64,000 bases of DNA from Chakrabartyella piscis (lineage in GTDB: Bacteria > Bacillota > Clostridia > Lachnospirales > Anaerotignaceae), in assembly GCA_030067835.1 (NCBI GenBank), contig CP092441.1, positions 558,001 through 622,000 of the forward strand, written 5' to 3'. Below are positions 47,717 to 55,768 of the stretch, piece by piece. The notes below the pieces were generated by a model. It saw only the letters and a program-made list of their open reading frames with translations, had not been told where the DNA came from and made no database searches. The position numbers were made by a program, and so were the translations under genes. How positions within the stretch are numbered: position 1 is the first letter of the stretch; each line of letters starts with the position of its first letter.

Positions 47717-48151
47717 ATGGAAAAAATTTGGGAAACAATGTCTGCTTTGGACACAGAAAAAATTGGATATGCGTTGGGTGAAGGTGCAACAAAAGGACAA
47801 GTCTATTGCCTAAATGGGGATTTGGGTGTTGGAAAAACAGTATTTTCCAAAGGATTTGCCAAGGGTCTTGGCATTGCAGAACATGTCAATAGTCCAACCT
47901 TTACCATCATTCAAGAATACGAAGGACGTTTGCCTTTGTATCATTTTGATGTGTATCGCATTTCTTCAGAGGATGAAATGGAAGAAACTGGTTATGAAGA
48001 TTATTTCTATGGTGAAGGTGTTTCTTTGGTGGAATGGGCGGAATTGATTCCTGGCTTGATTCCAGAAGATGCCATTTACATCACCATTGCAAAAGACTAT
48101 GCAAAAAGCGAAGATTATCGCAAAATCACCATGAAAGGAGCAGATTTATGA
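47717..48151 (+). CDS. tsaE: tRNA threonylcarbamoyladenosine biosynthesis ATPase TsaE
   Basis: A 144-residue P-loop ATPase needed with TsaB and TsaD for t6A37 of tRNA. Walker A is GDLGVGKTVFSKG near residue 35, followed by SPTFTIIQEYEGRLPLYHFDVYR and VEWAELIP. It overlaps tsaB by four bases. TsaD is not in the window; tsaE-tsaB-rimI is the usual order before or near tsaD. Confidence 0.95.
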   Translation: MEKIWETMSALDTEKIGYALGEGATKGQVYCLNGDLGVGKTVFSKGFAKGLGIAEHVNSPTFTIIQEYEGRLPLYHFDVYRISSEDEMEETGYEDYFYGEGVSLVEWAELIPGLIPEDAIYITIAKDYAKSEDYRKITMKGADL

Positions 48152-48870
48152 AAATTTTGGCAATTGACACCACAGGCCAAGTTGCAAGTGTGGCAATTTT
48201 AGACGAAAACCAATTGATTGGCGAATATACCGTCAATTACAAGATGCAACACAGCCAATTGATGATGCCTATGTTGGAGGAATTGTGCAAAAGAACCAAT
48301 ACCACCATGGATGAAGTGGAATACATTGCTTGTTCTTCTGGTCCAGGTTCCTTTACTGGTTTGCGTATTGGTGCTGCAACAGCAAAAGGCTTGGCGCTCA
48401 GTCTTGGTAAAAAGATTGTACCTGTTCCCACATTGGATGCTTTGGCATATTCTATTGTAGGTTCCAATAATATCATTTGCCCCATTATGGATGCACGTCG
48501 CAACCAAGTGTATGCTTGTTTCTATATGTGGACCAATGGCAAATTGGACCCCATTTCTGAAATGATGGCAGAAAGTATAGACGAAATCATTGATATGGCA
48601 GAAGGGTTTGACCAAGAAGTCATTTTCCTTGGAGATGGTGTTCCAGTGCACAAAGAACGCTTGTTGAAAAATCCAGACTTCACCTTGGCACCACTGCACA
48701 CTCGTTTGCAAAGAGCGGCCAGCTTAGGGGTATATGCTTTGGAAATGATCAAAGAAGAAAAATCAGTGGAATCTCATGAGTTTGAGTTGATTTATTTGCG
48801 TAAATCCCAAGCAGAACGAGAAAGAGAAGAACGCTTGGCAAAGGAAACAGAGGAGAATAAAAATGATTGA
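48148..48870 (+). CDS. tsaB: tRNA threonylcarbamoyladenosine biosynthesis protein TsaB
   Basis: A 240-residue inactive ASKHA-fold paralogue of TsaD that acts as its partner. MKILAIDTTGQVASVAI, the CSSGPGSFTGLRIGAATAKG segment and PIMDARRNQVYACFY are diagnostic. The start at 48148 (ATGA overlap with tsaE, AAGGAG upstream) is preferred over the longer frame from 48034. It overlaps rimI by eight bases. Confidence 0.95.
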   Translation: MKILAIDTTGQVASVAILDENQLIGEYTVNYKMQHSQLMMPMLEELCKRTNTTMDEVEYIACSSGPGSFTGLRIGAATAKGLALSLGKKIVPVPTLDALAYSIVGSNNIICPIMDARRNQVYACFYMWTNGKLDPISEMMAESIDEIIDMAEGFDQEVIFLGDGVPVHKERLLKNPDFTLAPLHTRLQRAASLGVYALEMIKEEKSVESHEFELIYLRKSQAEREREERLAKETEENKND

Positions 48871-49339
48871 GATTGTACCAATGGAATTGAAACACATTGA
48901 AGGAGTTTTGGAAGTGGAAGAAACCACTTTTTCTATACCTTGGACAAAGGAGGACTTCATCCGTGAAGTGACACAAAACGCTATGGCTGTGTATTATGTG
49001 GCTGTAGATGGCGAAACGGTTGTGGGCTATGCAGGTATGTGGCATGTCATCAACGAAGGACATGTGACCAATGTTGCAGTGCTCCATGACTATCGTAGAC
49101 AAGGTATTGGTGATGGGTTTATGAAGAAGCTGACAGAAGTTGCTTTGGAACGTGAAATGATTGGCATTACCTTGGAAGTGCGTATGAACAATCGAGCAGC
49201 ACAAGGTTTGTATCATAAATTTGGCTTTAGAGCAGAAGGCATTCGCAAAAATTACTACGCAGATACCAAAGAAGATGCAGTCATCATGTGGCGATACTTC
49301 CCATTCTACGAAGATTACGACCCAGAAATCCACGGTTAA
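48863..49339 (+). CDS. rimI: Ribosomal protein bS18-alanine N-acetyltransferase
   Basis: A 158-residue GNAT acetyltransferase. The acetyl-CoA loop is DYRRQGIGDGFMKKL, preceded by NVAVLHD, with LEVRMNNRAAQGLYHKFGF later. Its position in the tsaE-tsaB operon is the standard one for RimI. The usual substrate is the N-terminus of S18; other substrates are possible. Confidence 0.92.
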   Translation: MIEIVPMELKHIEGVLEVEETTFSIPWTKEDFIREVTQNAMAVYYVAVDGETVVGYAGMWHVINEGHVTNVAVLHDYRRQGIGDGFMKKLTEVALEREMIGITLEVRMNNRAAQGLYHKFGFRAEGIRKNYYADTKEDAVIMWRYFPFYEDYDPEIHG

Positions 49340-49382
49340 TATCCACAACGCAACATCAACTGCCGCAAATTTCAAAAAATAG

Positions 49383-49515
49383 GATTCTTCGTCATTGAGT
49401 TCCTCTGAATGACAGAATATATAGCAGAATCTGCAGTAGGGGATGGGTTTCCCATCCCGTAACGAACATCAAAATAAAAACATTGTAGGGGAGGGTTTCC
49501 ATGCCCTCCCATTAT
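49383..49515. repeat. Dispersed and palindromic repeats after rimI
   Basis: An AGGATTCTTCGTCATTG...CTGAATGACAG repeat at 49381-49416, a unit at 49434-49463 (GGGATGGG/CCCATCCC), and a unit at 49483-49515 (GGGGAGGG...CCCTCCC). Confidence 0.8.
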
Positions 49516-49536
49516 CATATCAAAAGAGGTGAAAAC

Positions 49537-51927
49537 ATGAACGAATTGGACTACACCCAATTGAAACATAGATGTGACCCAAATCAATTCTCCTTTGCAA
49601 CCACAAAAGAATTGGAACCAAGTGCAACAGTATTTGGTCAAGATCGTGGTGTGAAAGCTTTTGATTTTGGTTTGCAAGTGAAATTGCGTGGGTATAACAT
49701 CTATATGGCAGGCACTTCGGGTACAGGCAAAACCACCTATGCAAAAGCAAGTGCAACCAAATTGGCATTGACAGAATCGACACCAAAAGACTGGTGTTAT
49801 GTATATAATTTCAAAGCACCAAGGGAACCATTGGCATTGTCCTTTGTAGCAGGCGATGGTTCTGCATTCCAAAAGGATATGTCGGAATTGGTGGCACTCA
49901 TTAAGGTGGAAGTGAAAAGAGCCTTTGCAGATGAGGATTATCATAAGCAAAAAAGCAACATCAATCGTATGTTTGAAGCCAAAAAAGAAGAATTCTTGGA
50001 GAAAATGAACCAAGATGCAGCAGAATTTGATTTTTTGGTGAAAAGTCAAGGTGGTGGTGTGTATTTCTTGCCAGTTGTAGAAGGGAAACCCATTGGTGAA
50101 GAAGAATACGAAGAACTGACCGATGCAGAAAAGGAACGAATTGAAGAAAATTCCCAAGGTATCCAAGAAAATGTGGCTGGTTTGTTGCGTGATATCAAAG
50201 ATTTGGATCGTGAAACCAAAAAACAAATGGAACGTTTGGAATATAAAATCGGTATGTTGGCTTTGGGTGGTCCCATTACAGAAATCCAAGAGCGATACAG
50301 TGCATATCCAGAAGCAATGACCTATTTGCAAGAGTTGCAAGAAGATGTTTTGGAACATCTATCTTTCTTTTATGAGGAAGAAGAGTCATCAGAAGATGAT
50401 ATGACCCAATTGTTGCCGATGATGCACAAAAAACCACAAGAGGATATTACCCTCAATTATCGTGTCAATTTGTTGGTGGACAATTCCAAAACAAAGGGTG
50501 CACCTGTTGTGGAAAGTTACAATCCAACTGCGTTTCATTTGGCTGGTGAAGTGGAATACGATACAGAATATGGTAATCTCATCACAGATTTCATGAAAAT
50601 CAAAGGTGGACTTTTGCACAAAGCAAATGGTGGCTATTTGATTGTACAAGCGCAGGATGTTCTGTCTAATCCATTGGCTTGGGAAACTTTGCGTCGTGTC
50701 ATTAAAACAAAGGAAATCCAAATGGATGGTATGCGTGAACAAGTGGGGATTGCCATTGCACCAACTTTGAAACCACAGTCTATACCAGTGGATGTGAAAG
50801 TCATTATGGTAGGTAATAATGGGTATTATGAATTGCTTCGTGAATATGATGAGGAGTTTGATAAATTCTTCAAAGTAAAGGTGGATTTTGATTATGAAAT
50901 GCCACGTACATCAGAAAATGTAGAGAAAATTTGTGGTTTCATCAAAGGCTTTGTGGAACGTGAAAATACATTGGATTTCGATGTCAGTGCCATTTGTAAA
51001 GTTGTGGAAGAATCTTCTCGTTTGGTGGAACGTCAAAATAAAATGTCCACAAAACTGAATTATTTAGTGGAAATCCTAGGGGAATCCATCACTTGGGCAA
51101 CCATTGCTGGTGCAGAAGTGGTTTCCAAAGAACATGTGGAACGTGCATTGTTTGAGAAAAAAGAACGTCTTTGCTTGTATCAAGAAAAATTGGAAGAACT
51201 CTACGATGATGATGTGATTTTGATGGATGTTTCTGGTAGCCAAGTGGGTCAAATCAATGGTTTGGCAGTGTTGGACTTGGGGAACCATGCCTTTGGTATT
51301 CCAAGCAGAATTACAGCAACCACTTGTATTGGACAATCTGGCATTGTCAATATTGAAAAAGAAGCCCAAATGAGTGGTCAAACCCATGATAAAGGTGTGC
51401 AAATTGTGGCTGGTTACTTGGGTCAAACATATGCGCAGGAATTCCCTTTGTCACTTTCTTGTAGAGTGTGTTTTGAACAAAATTACAATGGCATTGATGG
51501 GGATAGTGCGTCCAGTACAGAATTGTATTGCATTTTATCTTCTTTATCTAAGTTGCCCATTCGTCAGGATTTGGCAGTGACAGGTTCTGTCAACCAAAAA
51601 GGTGAAATCCAAGCCATTGGTGGCGTGACCTTGAAAATTGAAGGCTTCTTTGATTTGTGTGCAAAACGTGGCTTGACCGGTACACAAGGTGTCTTGATTC
51701 CAAAAGCAAATGTTAGGGATTTGATGCTGGAAGATCGTGTTATTGATGCTGTCAAAGAAGGCAAATTCCATATCTATGCCATTTCTCATTTGGAAGAAGG
51801 CATTGCGCTTTTGATGGGTAAAGATGCAGGCGTGTTGCAAGAAGATGGCACATATCCAAAGGATACAGTTCATGGTATGGTATTGGAATGCTTGCGTAAG
51901 TTTTATCAGGTTGGAACTTCCAATTGA
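49537..51927 (+). CDS. Lon-like ATP-dependent protease (LonB/AAA_32 type)
   Basis: A 796-residue protein. The N-terminal AAA-like part has Walker A MAGTSGTGKTTYAK near residue 58, interrupted by a long helical insertion (about 110-270). The second half of the ATPase has GGLLHKANGGYLIVQAQD. The C-terminal Lon (S16) proteolytic domain (about 570-780) has the Ser of GDSASSTELY and the Lys of GGVTLKIEGFF as catalytic dyad. This architecture is that of the LonB/LonC-like AAA_32 family in Clostridia, distinct from classic LonA. The start at 49537 follows AGAGGTG. It is a cytosolic quality-control or sporulation-linked protease by family; substrates are unknown. Confidence 0.92.
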   Translation: MNELDYTQLKHRCDPNQFSFATTKELEPSATVFGQDRGVKAFDFGLQVKLRGYNIYMAGTSGTGKTTYAKASATKLALTESTPKDWCYVYNFKAPREPLALSFVAGDGSAFQKDMSELVALIKVEVKRAFADEDYHKQKSNINRMFEAKKEEFLEKMNQDAAEFDFLVKSQGGGVYFLPVVEGKPIGEEEYEELTDAEKERIEENSQGIQENVAGLLRDIKDLDRETKKQMERLEYKIGMLALGGPITEIQERYSAYPEAMTYLQELQEDVLEHLSFFYEEEESSEDDMTQLLPMMHKKPQEDITLNYRVNLLVDNSKTKGAPVVESYNPTAFHLAGEVEYDTEYGNLITDFMKIKGGLLHKANGGYLIVQAQDVLSNPLAWETLRRVIKTKEIQMDGMREQVGIAIAPTLKPQSIPVDVKVIMVGNNGYYELLREYDEEFDKFFKVKVDFDYEMPRTSENVEKICGFIKGFVERENTLDFDVSAICKVVEESSRLVERQNKMSTKLNYLVEILGESITWATIAGAEVVSKEHVERALFEKKERLCLYQEKLEELYDDDVILMDVSGSQVGQINGLAVLDLGNHAFGIPSRITATTCIGQSGIVNIEKEAQMSGQTHDKGVQIVAGYLGQTYAQEFPLSLSCRVCFEQNYNGIDGDSASSTELYCILSSLSKLPIRQDLAVTGSVNQKGEIQAIGGVTLKIEGFFDLCAKRGLTGTQGVLIPKANVRDLMLEDRVIDAVKEGKFHIYAISHLEEGIALLMGKDAGVLQEDGTYPKDTVHGMVLECLRKFYQVGTSN

Positions 51928-52545
51928 TGCAATAAACGGGCGGACACATAGGTCATCATTTTGCAAGCAAAATCACCTGTGGTGACCGCCATATCTTTGG
52001 CGGTGATAGGTCCGCCCCTACAAAAGAATACATATATCCTGTAGGGACATGGCTTTGTCCTTTTTATTGTCCTAATTAAAGGTAATAGGACCTACTGCAT
52101 ACTTCGCATTATGCTTATAAACTGTAGTAACGTTGGTTTTGTGGGGTGACATTTCGTTGTCAGTCATGATATATGTGAAGTAATTAATTGGAGGATAATA
52201 TCCTCCCCTACAAATAAAACAACTTATATAAGTTATCATTCTGAATGCAATGAAGAATCTTGGGTTTCGGTTGATTCGTGCATCAACCCTACAACTGCAT
52301 ACTTATGTTTGTGGCTGTTTATGGCGGCAGGAGCTAATTACTGGAGGTGAGAAATCATCTGGAAAGTCAACCACAAGATATTTTAGAGTATAGTGACAGC
52401 TTGGTCAGGCAGACAATAGATATCTATTCTGCGTAGATGGAATTCGACAAAAAGAATTAAAATCCTATAAAATATAAAGGAATTTCACCAAATATATTGC
52501 AATGATTCCAAAAATCATGGTACAATTTGTATAAAATGGAATACA
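51928..52545. repeat. Repeat-rich intergenic region after the Lon-like gene
   Basis: An expanded palindromic unit at about 51937-52022 has outer arms GGGCGGAC/GTCCGCCC enclosing the three-hairpin module (ATTTTGC-AA-GCAAAAT, TCACC-TGT-GGTGA, ACCGCCA...TGGCGGT). The module is bracketed by ATAG on both sides. Further units are at 52039-52068, 52188-52213 (minus) and 52269-52295 (minus). An ATTCTGAATG...GAAGAATCTTG dispersed repeat is at 52226-52252. A degenerate stretch at 52110-52165 matches the blocks at 39145-39206 and 43840-43910 in reverse. Near 52328-52440 a short open frame (GTG at 52347) has no recognisable product. A promoter for the SLH gene is likely at 52498-52530 (TTGCAA, then TGG-TACAAT). 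Confidence 0.65.
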
Positions 52546-52569
52546 GTGGAGTTGGAGAGGGGTTTTGAT

Positions 52570-53535
52570 ATGAAATTGAATGGAAAATCAATCAAAAAAA
52601 TAGTTGCTCAGGGGCTTGCGTTGTCTTTGGTATTGACTGTGGTACCAGTGGCAGAGGTAGAAGCAGCAGATTATAAATATATCAAAGTATCGTCAGGTTT
52701 TCATGGAGATGTGACACCAGATGGTGGTGGTGACTCTATGCAAGAAGTCAAAAAATTTGATGACATTACCTTTGTATTTTCAGCAGACAATGGTTACCAA
52801 GTCAAATCTATTTTGGTGGATGGTGAAGAGGTTGGAAATGCATCAGAATATACATTTGAAGATGTTGTCATTGGACATACTTTGCATGTGACTTTTGAAA
52901 AGAAACCGAACTATGGTATGTCAGAAGAAGAAATTGCAGAAGCAGAATTGGCAGCAGAAGAAGCAGCAATTTTAGCGGCAAAGATAAAGATTTTCAATGA
53001 TGTAGAAACCACACATGAAGATTTTGATGGTATTACCTATGTGTACGAAGAAGGCATTATGTCTGGATTGTCTGAAAAGGTGTTTGCACCAGATGCATCT
53101 GTCACACGTGGTATGATTACAGCGATTTTGTATCGTTTGTCTGGCAGTGATCCTGTAGAAAAAGAAGTGAATTTTACAGATGTTTCTGACGATGCGTATT
53201 ATGCAGAAGCAGTACGTTGGGCAAGCGCAAAGAAAATTGTATCTGGATATGATGAAACCACTTTTGCACCAAATGCAACCATAACCAACCAAGAATTAAT
53301 TGCATTGTTGTATCGTTTTGCAAAGGTACAATGGATGGATGTTTCTGTTGGAGAAGACACCAATATCTTAAGCTATGAAGACGTTGCAAGCATCAGTGAA
53401 TATGCAATTCCAGCGTATCAATGGGCTTGTGCATGTGGACTTGTTGGTGATGGCACCACATTGGAACCAAGAGAACTTGCCACAAGAGGAGAAGTTGCAA
53501 CCATCTTGATGAAATACCAAGCATTGAAAGACTGA
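52570..53535 (+). CDS. Secreted S-layer homology (SLH) domain protein
   Basis: A 321-residue exported protein. A signal peptide (KIVAQGLALSLVLTVVPVAEVEA, cut near residue 37) is followed by a beta-sandwich segment like a Listeria-Bacteroides or InlB-type repeat (YQVKSILVDGEEVGNASEYTF). Three SLH repeats follow (about 145-320), recognisable by GIMSGLSEKVFAPDASVTRG, KIVSGYDETTFAPNATITN and GLVGDGTTLEPRELATRGE. SLH domains hold proteins on secondary cell-wall polymers. The start at 52570 follows GGAGAGG; the longer frame is unlikely. Confidence 0.9.
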   Translation: MKLNGKSIKKIVAQGLALSLVLTVVPVAEVEAADYKYIKVSSGFHGDVTPDGGGDSMQEVKKFDDITFVFSADNGYQVKSILVDGEEVGNASEYTFEDVVIGHTLHVTFEKKPNYGMSEEEIAEAELAAEEAAILAAKIKIFNDVETTHEDFDGITYVYEEGIMSGLSEKVFAPDASVTRGMITAILYRLSGSDPVEKEVNFTDVSDDAYYAEAVRWASAKKIVSGYDETTFAPNATITNQELIALLYRFAKVQWMDVSVGEDTNILSYEDVASISEYAIPAYQWACACGLVGDGTTLEPRELATRGEVATILMKYQALKD

Positions 53536-53578
53536 ATTGCAATAGAATAGAGCACCATCAATAGAATTGTAAGCATAG

Positions 53579-53616
53579 AAAAAGCCACCTCACATAATCG
53601 TGAAGTGGCTTTGGTT
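53579..53616. terminator. Bidirectional terminator between the SLH and lipoprotein genes
   Basis: Twelve paired bases (AAAGCCACCTCAC/GTGAAGTGGCTTT, one mismatch) flanked by A and T runs, serving the two converging genes. Confidence 0.85.
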
Positions 53617-53620
53617 TTCT

Positions 53621-54685
53621 TTATTGGATTTCTTCCAAAACGTTTTTGGTATAGTCCATATATGCAGAAGCATTTTGGATTCCTTCTATTTTATAATCCA
53701 AAACTTTGCAAGTGCTGTCTACAAAAACAGTGGTTGGAATACCAGAAAGATTGTTCAAAACCCAGTTGCCAAGGGTTGCGTCAGGTGACATACCAGTGAA
53801 GGTGACACCATATTCTGCGTAGGCTGCTTTTACAGTTTCTTCAGCTGCATCATCAGGTGTATCAATAACCACTTGGATCAAATTGACATTTGGCAATTCT
53901 GTTTGCAATTGTTGGTAGAATGCTTCCAGTTCTTCTAATTCGTTGATATCAGGATATGCATAGGAACCCCAGAAATTGACAACAGTCAAATCATAATCAA
54001 AGAATACAGTGCTGTTGATGTCATCGCCTTCCAATGTGGTGGAGATGAATGCAAGATAGTCATTGTCAGCAGCAGCACTTTCTGTAACCGCTTCCAAATT
54101 TGGTGGAGATGTTACAATGGATGCTTCCAATGCTGGCAACAAAGTCAATGCATCGGTGTAAACTGCCATTGCTTCTTCAGAAAAACGAGATGTATCCCCA
54201 TTGTAATCAGACAACAAATAGTACAAATATCCTTCTTGTGGTTCCAATTCTGTAATGGTATCATAAGAAGCAGCTTCTGATTGGAATGTGGCGTTGTTTT
54301 CCATGGATTCTTGTACCACCAAAAGGTTGAATAGTGGAATCATCAAATCTTCCACAGGTACAGTGGATTCCAAATCATCCAATTCTGCAAAGCTTTCAGC
54401 TGGAATAAAGCTGTATTTCACTTGTGTGAAGATATCTCCTTCCATATCCAAAAAGCTATTTGGCATCAAATTGATATCGGCATTGTCAATCCAGTCTGTT
54501 GGAATGGAAAAGGTCAAACCACTTTGTACAATTGTGGTGGCATCCTCCATAGCCACAGATGCAACATCAATGGAAGGTGTGTCTGCATTGGAGGTGGAAT
54601 CGGTTGTTTGTTGACTGTTGCCACAACCTGCTACAGTGGCAGAAAGCAACAAAAGCGTTAGTAAGAAACTAAGTTGTTTTTTCAT
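53621..54685 (-). CDS. Thioredoxin-fold lipoprotein lacking the CXXC motif
   Basis: A 354-residue lipoprotein. The signal peptide ends in a lipobox, LSATVAGC, with the Cys near residue 21. The middle has no known domain. The last ~140 residues are a TlpA/AhpC-type thioredoxin fold: FFDYDLTVVNFWGSYAYPDINELEELEAF, then GIPTTVFVDSTCKVLDY with the cis-Pro (IPTT). Where active homologues have WCxxC, this protein has WGSYAYP, so both redox cysteines are missing and it should not catalyse dithiol exchange. It may be a binding or structural derivative. The start at 54685 follows AAGGAGA. Confidence 0.85.
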   Translation of the reverse strand: MKKQLSFLLTLLLLSATVAGCGNSQQTTDSTSNADTPSIDVASVAMEDATTIVQSGLTFSIPTDWIDNADINLMPNSFLDMEGDIFTQVKYSFIPAESFAELDDLESTVPVEDLMIPLFNLLVVQESMENNATFQSEAASYDTITELEPQEGYLYYLLSDYNGDTSRFSEEAMAVYTDALTLLPALEASIVTSPPNLEAVTESAAADNDYLAFISTTLEGDDINSTVFFDYDLTVVNFWGSYAYPDINELEELEAFYQQLQTELPNVNLIQVVIDTPDDAAEETVKAAYAEYGVTFTGMSPDATLGNWVLNNLSGIPTTVFVDSTCKVLDYKIEGIQNASAYMDYTKNVLEEIQ

Positions 54686-54787
54686 ATATAATCTCCTTTT
54701 TTGTATGGTTTGTATAATACATTTCTTTAGTATAACGAAAAAATGAAATTTGTGCAATGGAAAAAAATTTATAGTGTTTATGGTAAG

Positions 54788-54925
54788 TCCCAATTAAAGA
54801 TAAAAGGGTTTTTATATCTTGTAGGGTACGCATTGTATGCGTACCGAAAGTAGAATGCATACAATGCATTCCCTACATAATAAGATATGTTCATATATGC
54901 TAGGTCTCATTAAGTTTAATTGGGA
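54788..54925. repeat. MITE-like element, copy 2
   Basis: A 138-base element with 11-bp perfect terminal inverted repeats (TCCCAATTAAA at 54788-54798 and TTTAATTGGGA at 54915-54925). It has a central double palindrome nearly identical to the one at 42032-42166. It lies between the lipoprotein gene and the two-component genes and encodes nothing. Confidence 0.85.
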
Positions 54926-55081
54926 TTATGATAAAACTATATTTTAATGGCATTTTAATAGGGAAAGCATTTCTTTTTAAAGAGAATAGGGTATACTAAG
55001 AGAAAGACACCATAAAATGGAAAAGAATGCAATTTGGTATACCGATGCTGATTTAGATATAAGAAAGGTAGTGAAAATAGA

Positions 55082-55768
55082 ATGCAAAGAAAAATATTAT
55101 TGATAGAAGACGAAGTGAAGTTGGCTCGTTTTGTGGAATTGGAATTGCAATACGAAGGATACCAAGCAACCATGAGCCATGAAGGTCGTGAAGGCTTGAA
55201 GCTTGCACTAGAAGGTAATTTCGATATGATTTTGTTGGATTTGATGTTGCCAGGGCTTACAGGTATGGAAATTTGTAGACGTGTACGCAAAGCTTCCAAT
55301 GTACCCATTATCATGTTGACTGCAAAGGATGAAGTTATCGATAAAGTTGCTGGACTGGACAGTGGTGCAGATGATTATTTGACCAAACCATTTGCAATTG
55401 AAGAACTTTTGGCAAGAATGCGTGTTGCCTTCAAACATTGCGAAGATACAACTGTAAAAAAGGTGTTGTTGCGAGCACAGGATTTGGAAGTGGATACAGA
55501 AAAGAGAATGGTTACTGTTTCTGGTGAAGTGGTTGAATTGACCAAAAAGGAATATGAACTATTGGTGTATTTGGTGCAAAACAAAAACATTGTGCTCACA
55601 AGAGAGCAAATTTTAAATGAAGTTTGGGGTTATAGTTATATTGGAGAAACCAATGTTGTGGATGTGTATATTCGTTATTTGCGTGCTAAAATCGACGAAA
55701 CATTTGAAAAGAAATTCATTCACACCATTCGTGGGGTAGGATATTATGTCAAAGAAGACGAAGAATAA
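55082..55768 (+). CDS. OmpR/PhoB-family response regulator
   Basis: A 228-residue two-component regulator. The receiver domain carries the acidic pocket IEDE, the phospho-acceptor in MILLDLMLPG near residue 54, and LTKPF with the conserved Lys. The C-terminal winged-helix domain (about 130-228) includes LTKKEYELLVYLVQNKNIVLTREQ and VDVYIRYLRAKID. It overlaps the kinase gene by 23 bases. An extended -10 box (GGGTATACT) lies near 54989-54997. Its targets are unknown. Confidence 0.95.
   Translation: MQRKILLIEDEVKLARFVELELQYEGYQATMSHEGREGLKLALEGNFDMILLDLMLPGLTGMEICRRVRKASNVPIIMLTAKDEVIDKVAGLDSGADDYLTKPFAIEELLARMRVAFKHCEDTTVKKVLLRAQDLEVDTEKRMVTVSGEVVELTKKEYELLVYLVQNKNIVLTREQILNEVWGYSYIGETNVVDVYIRYLRAKIDETFEKKFIHTIRGVGYYVKEDEE

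Noticed and set aside
52347..52436. 30-codon frame starting GTG (NHLESQPQDILEYSDSLVRQ region) upstream of the SLH gene
   Set aside because: It vaguely recalls a recombinase C-terminus, but the ribosome site overlaps the start, the frame is short and no continuation is readable. Treated as non-coding or too degraded to call.
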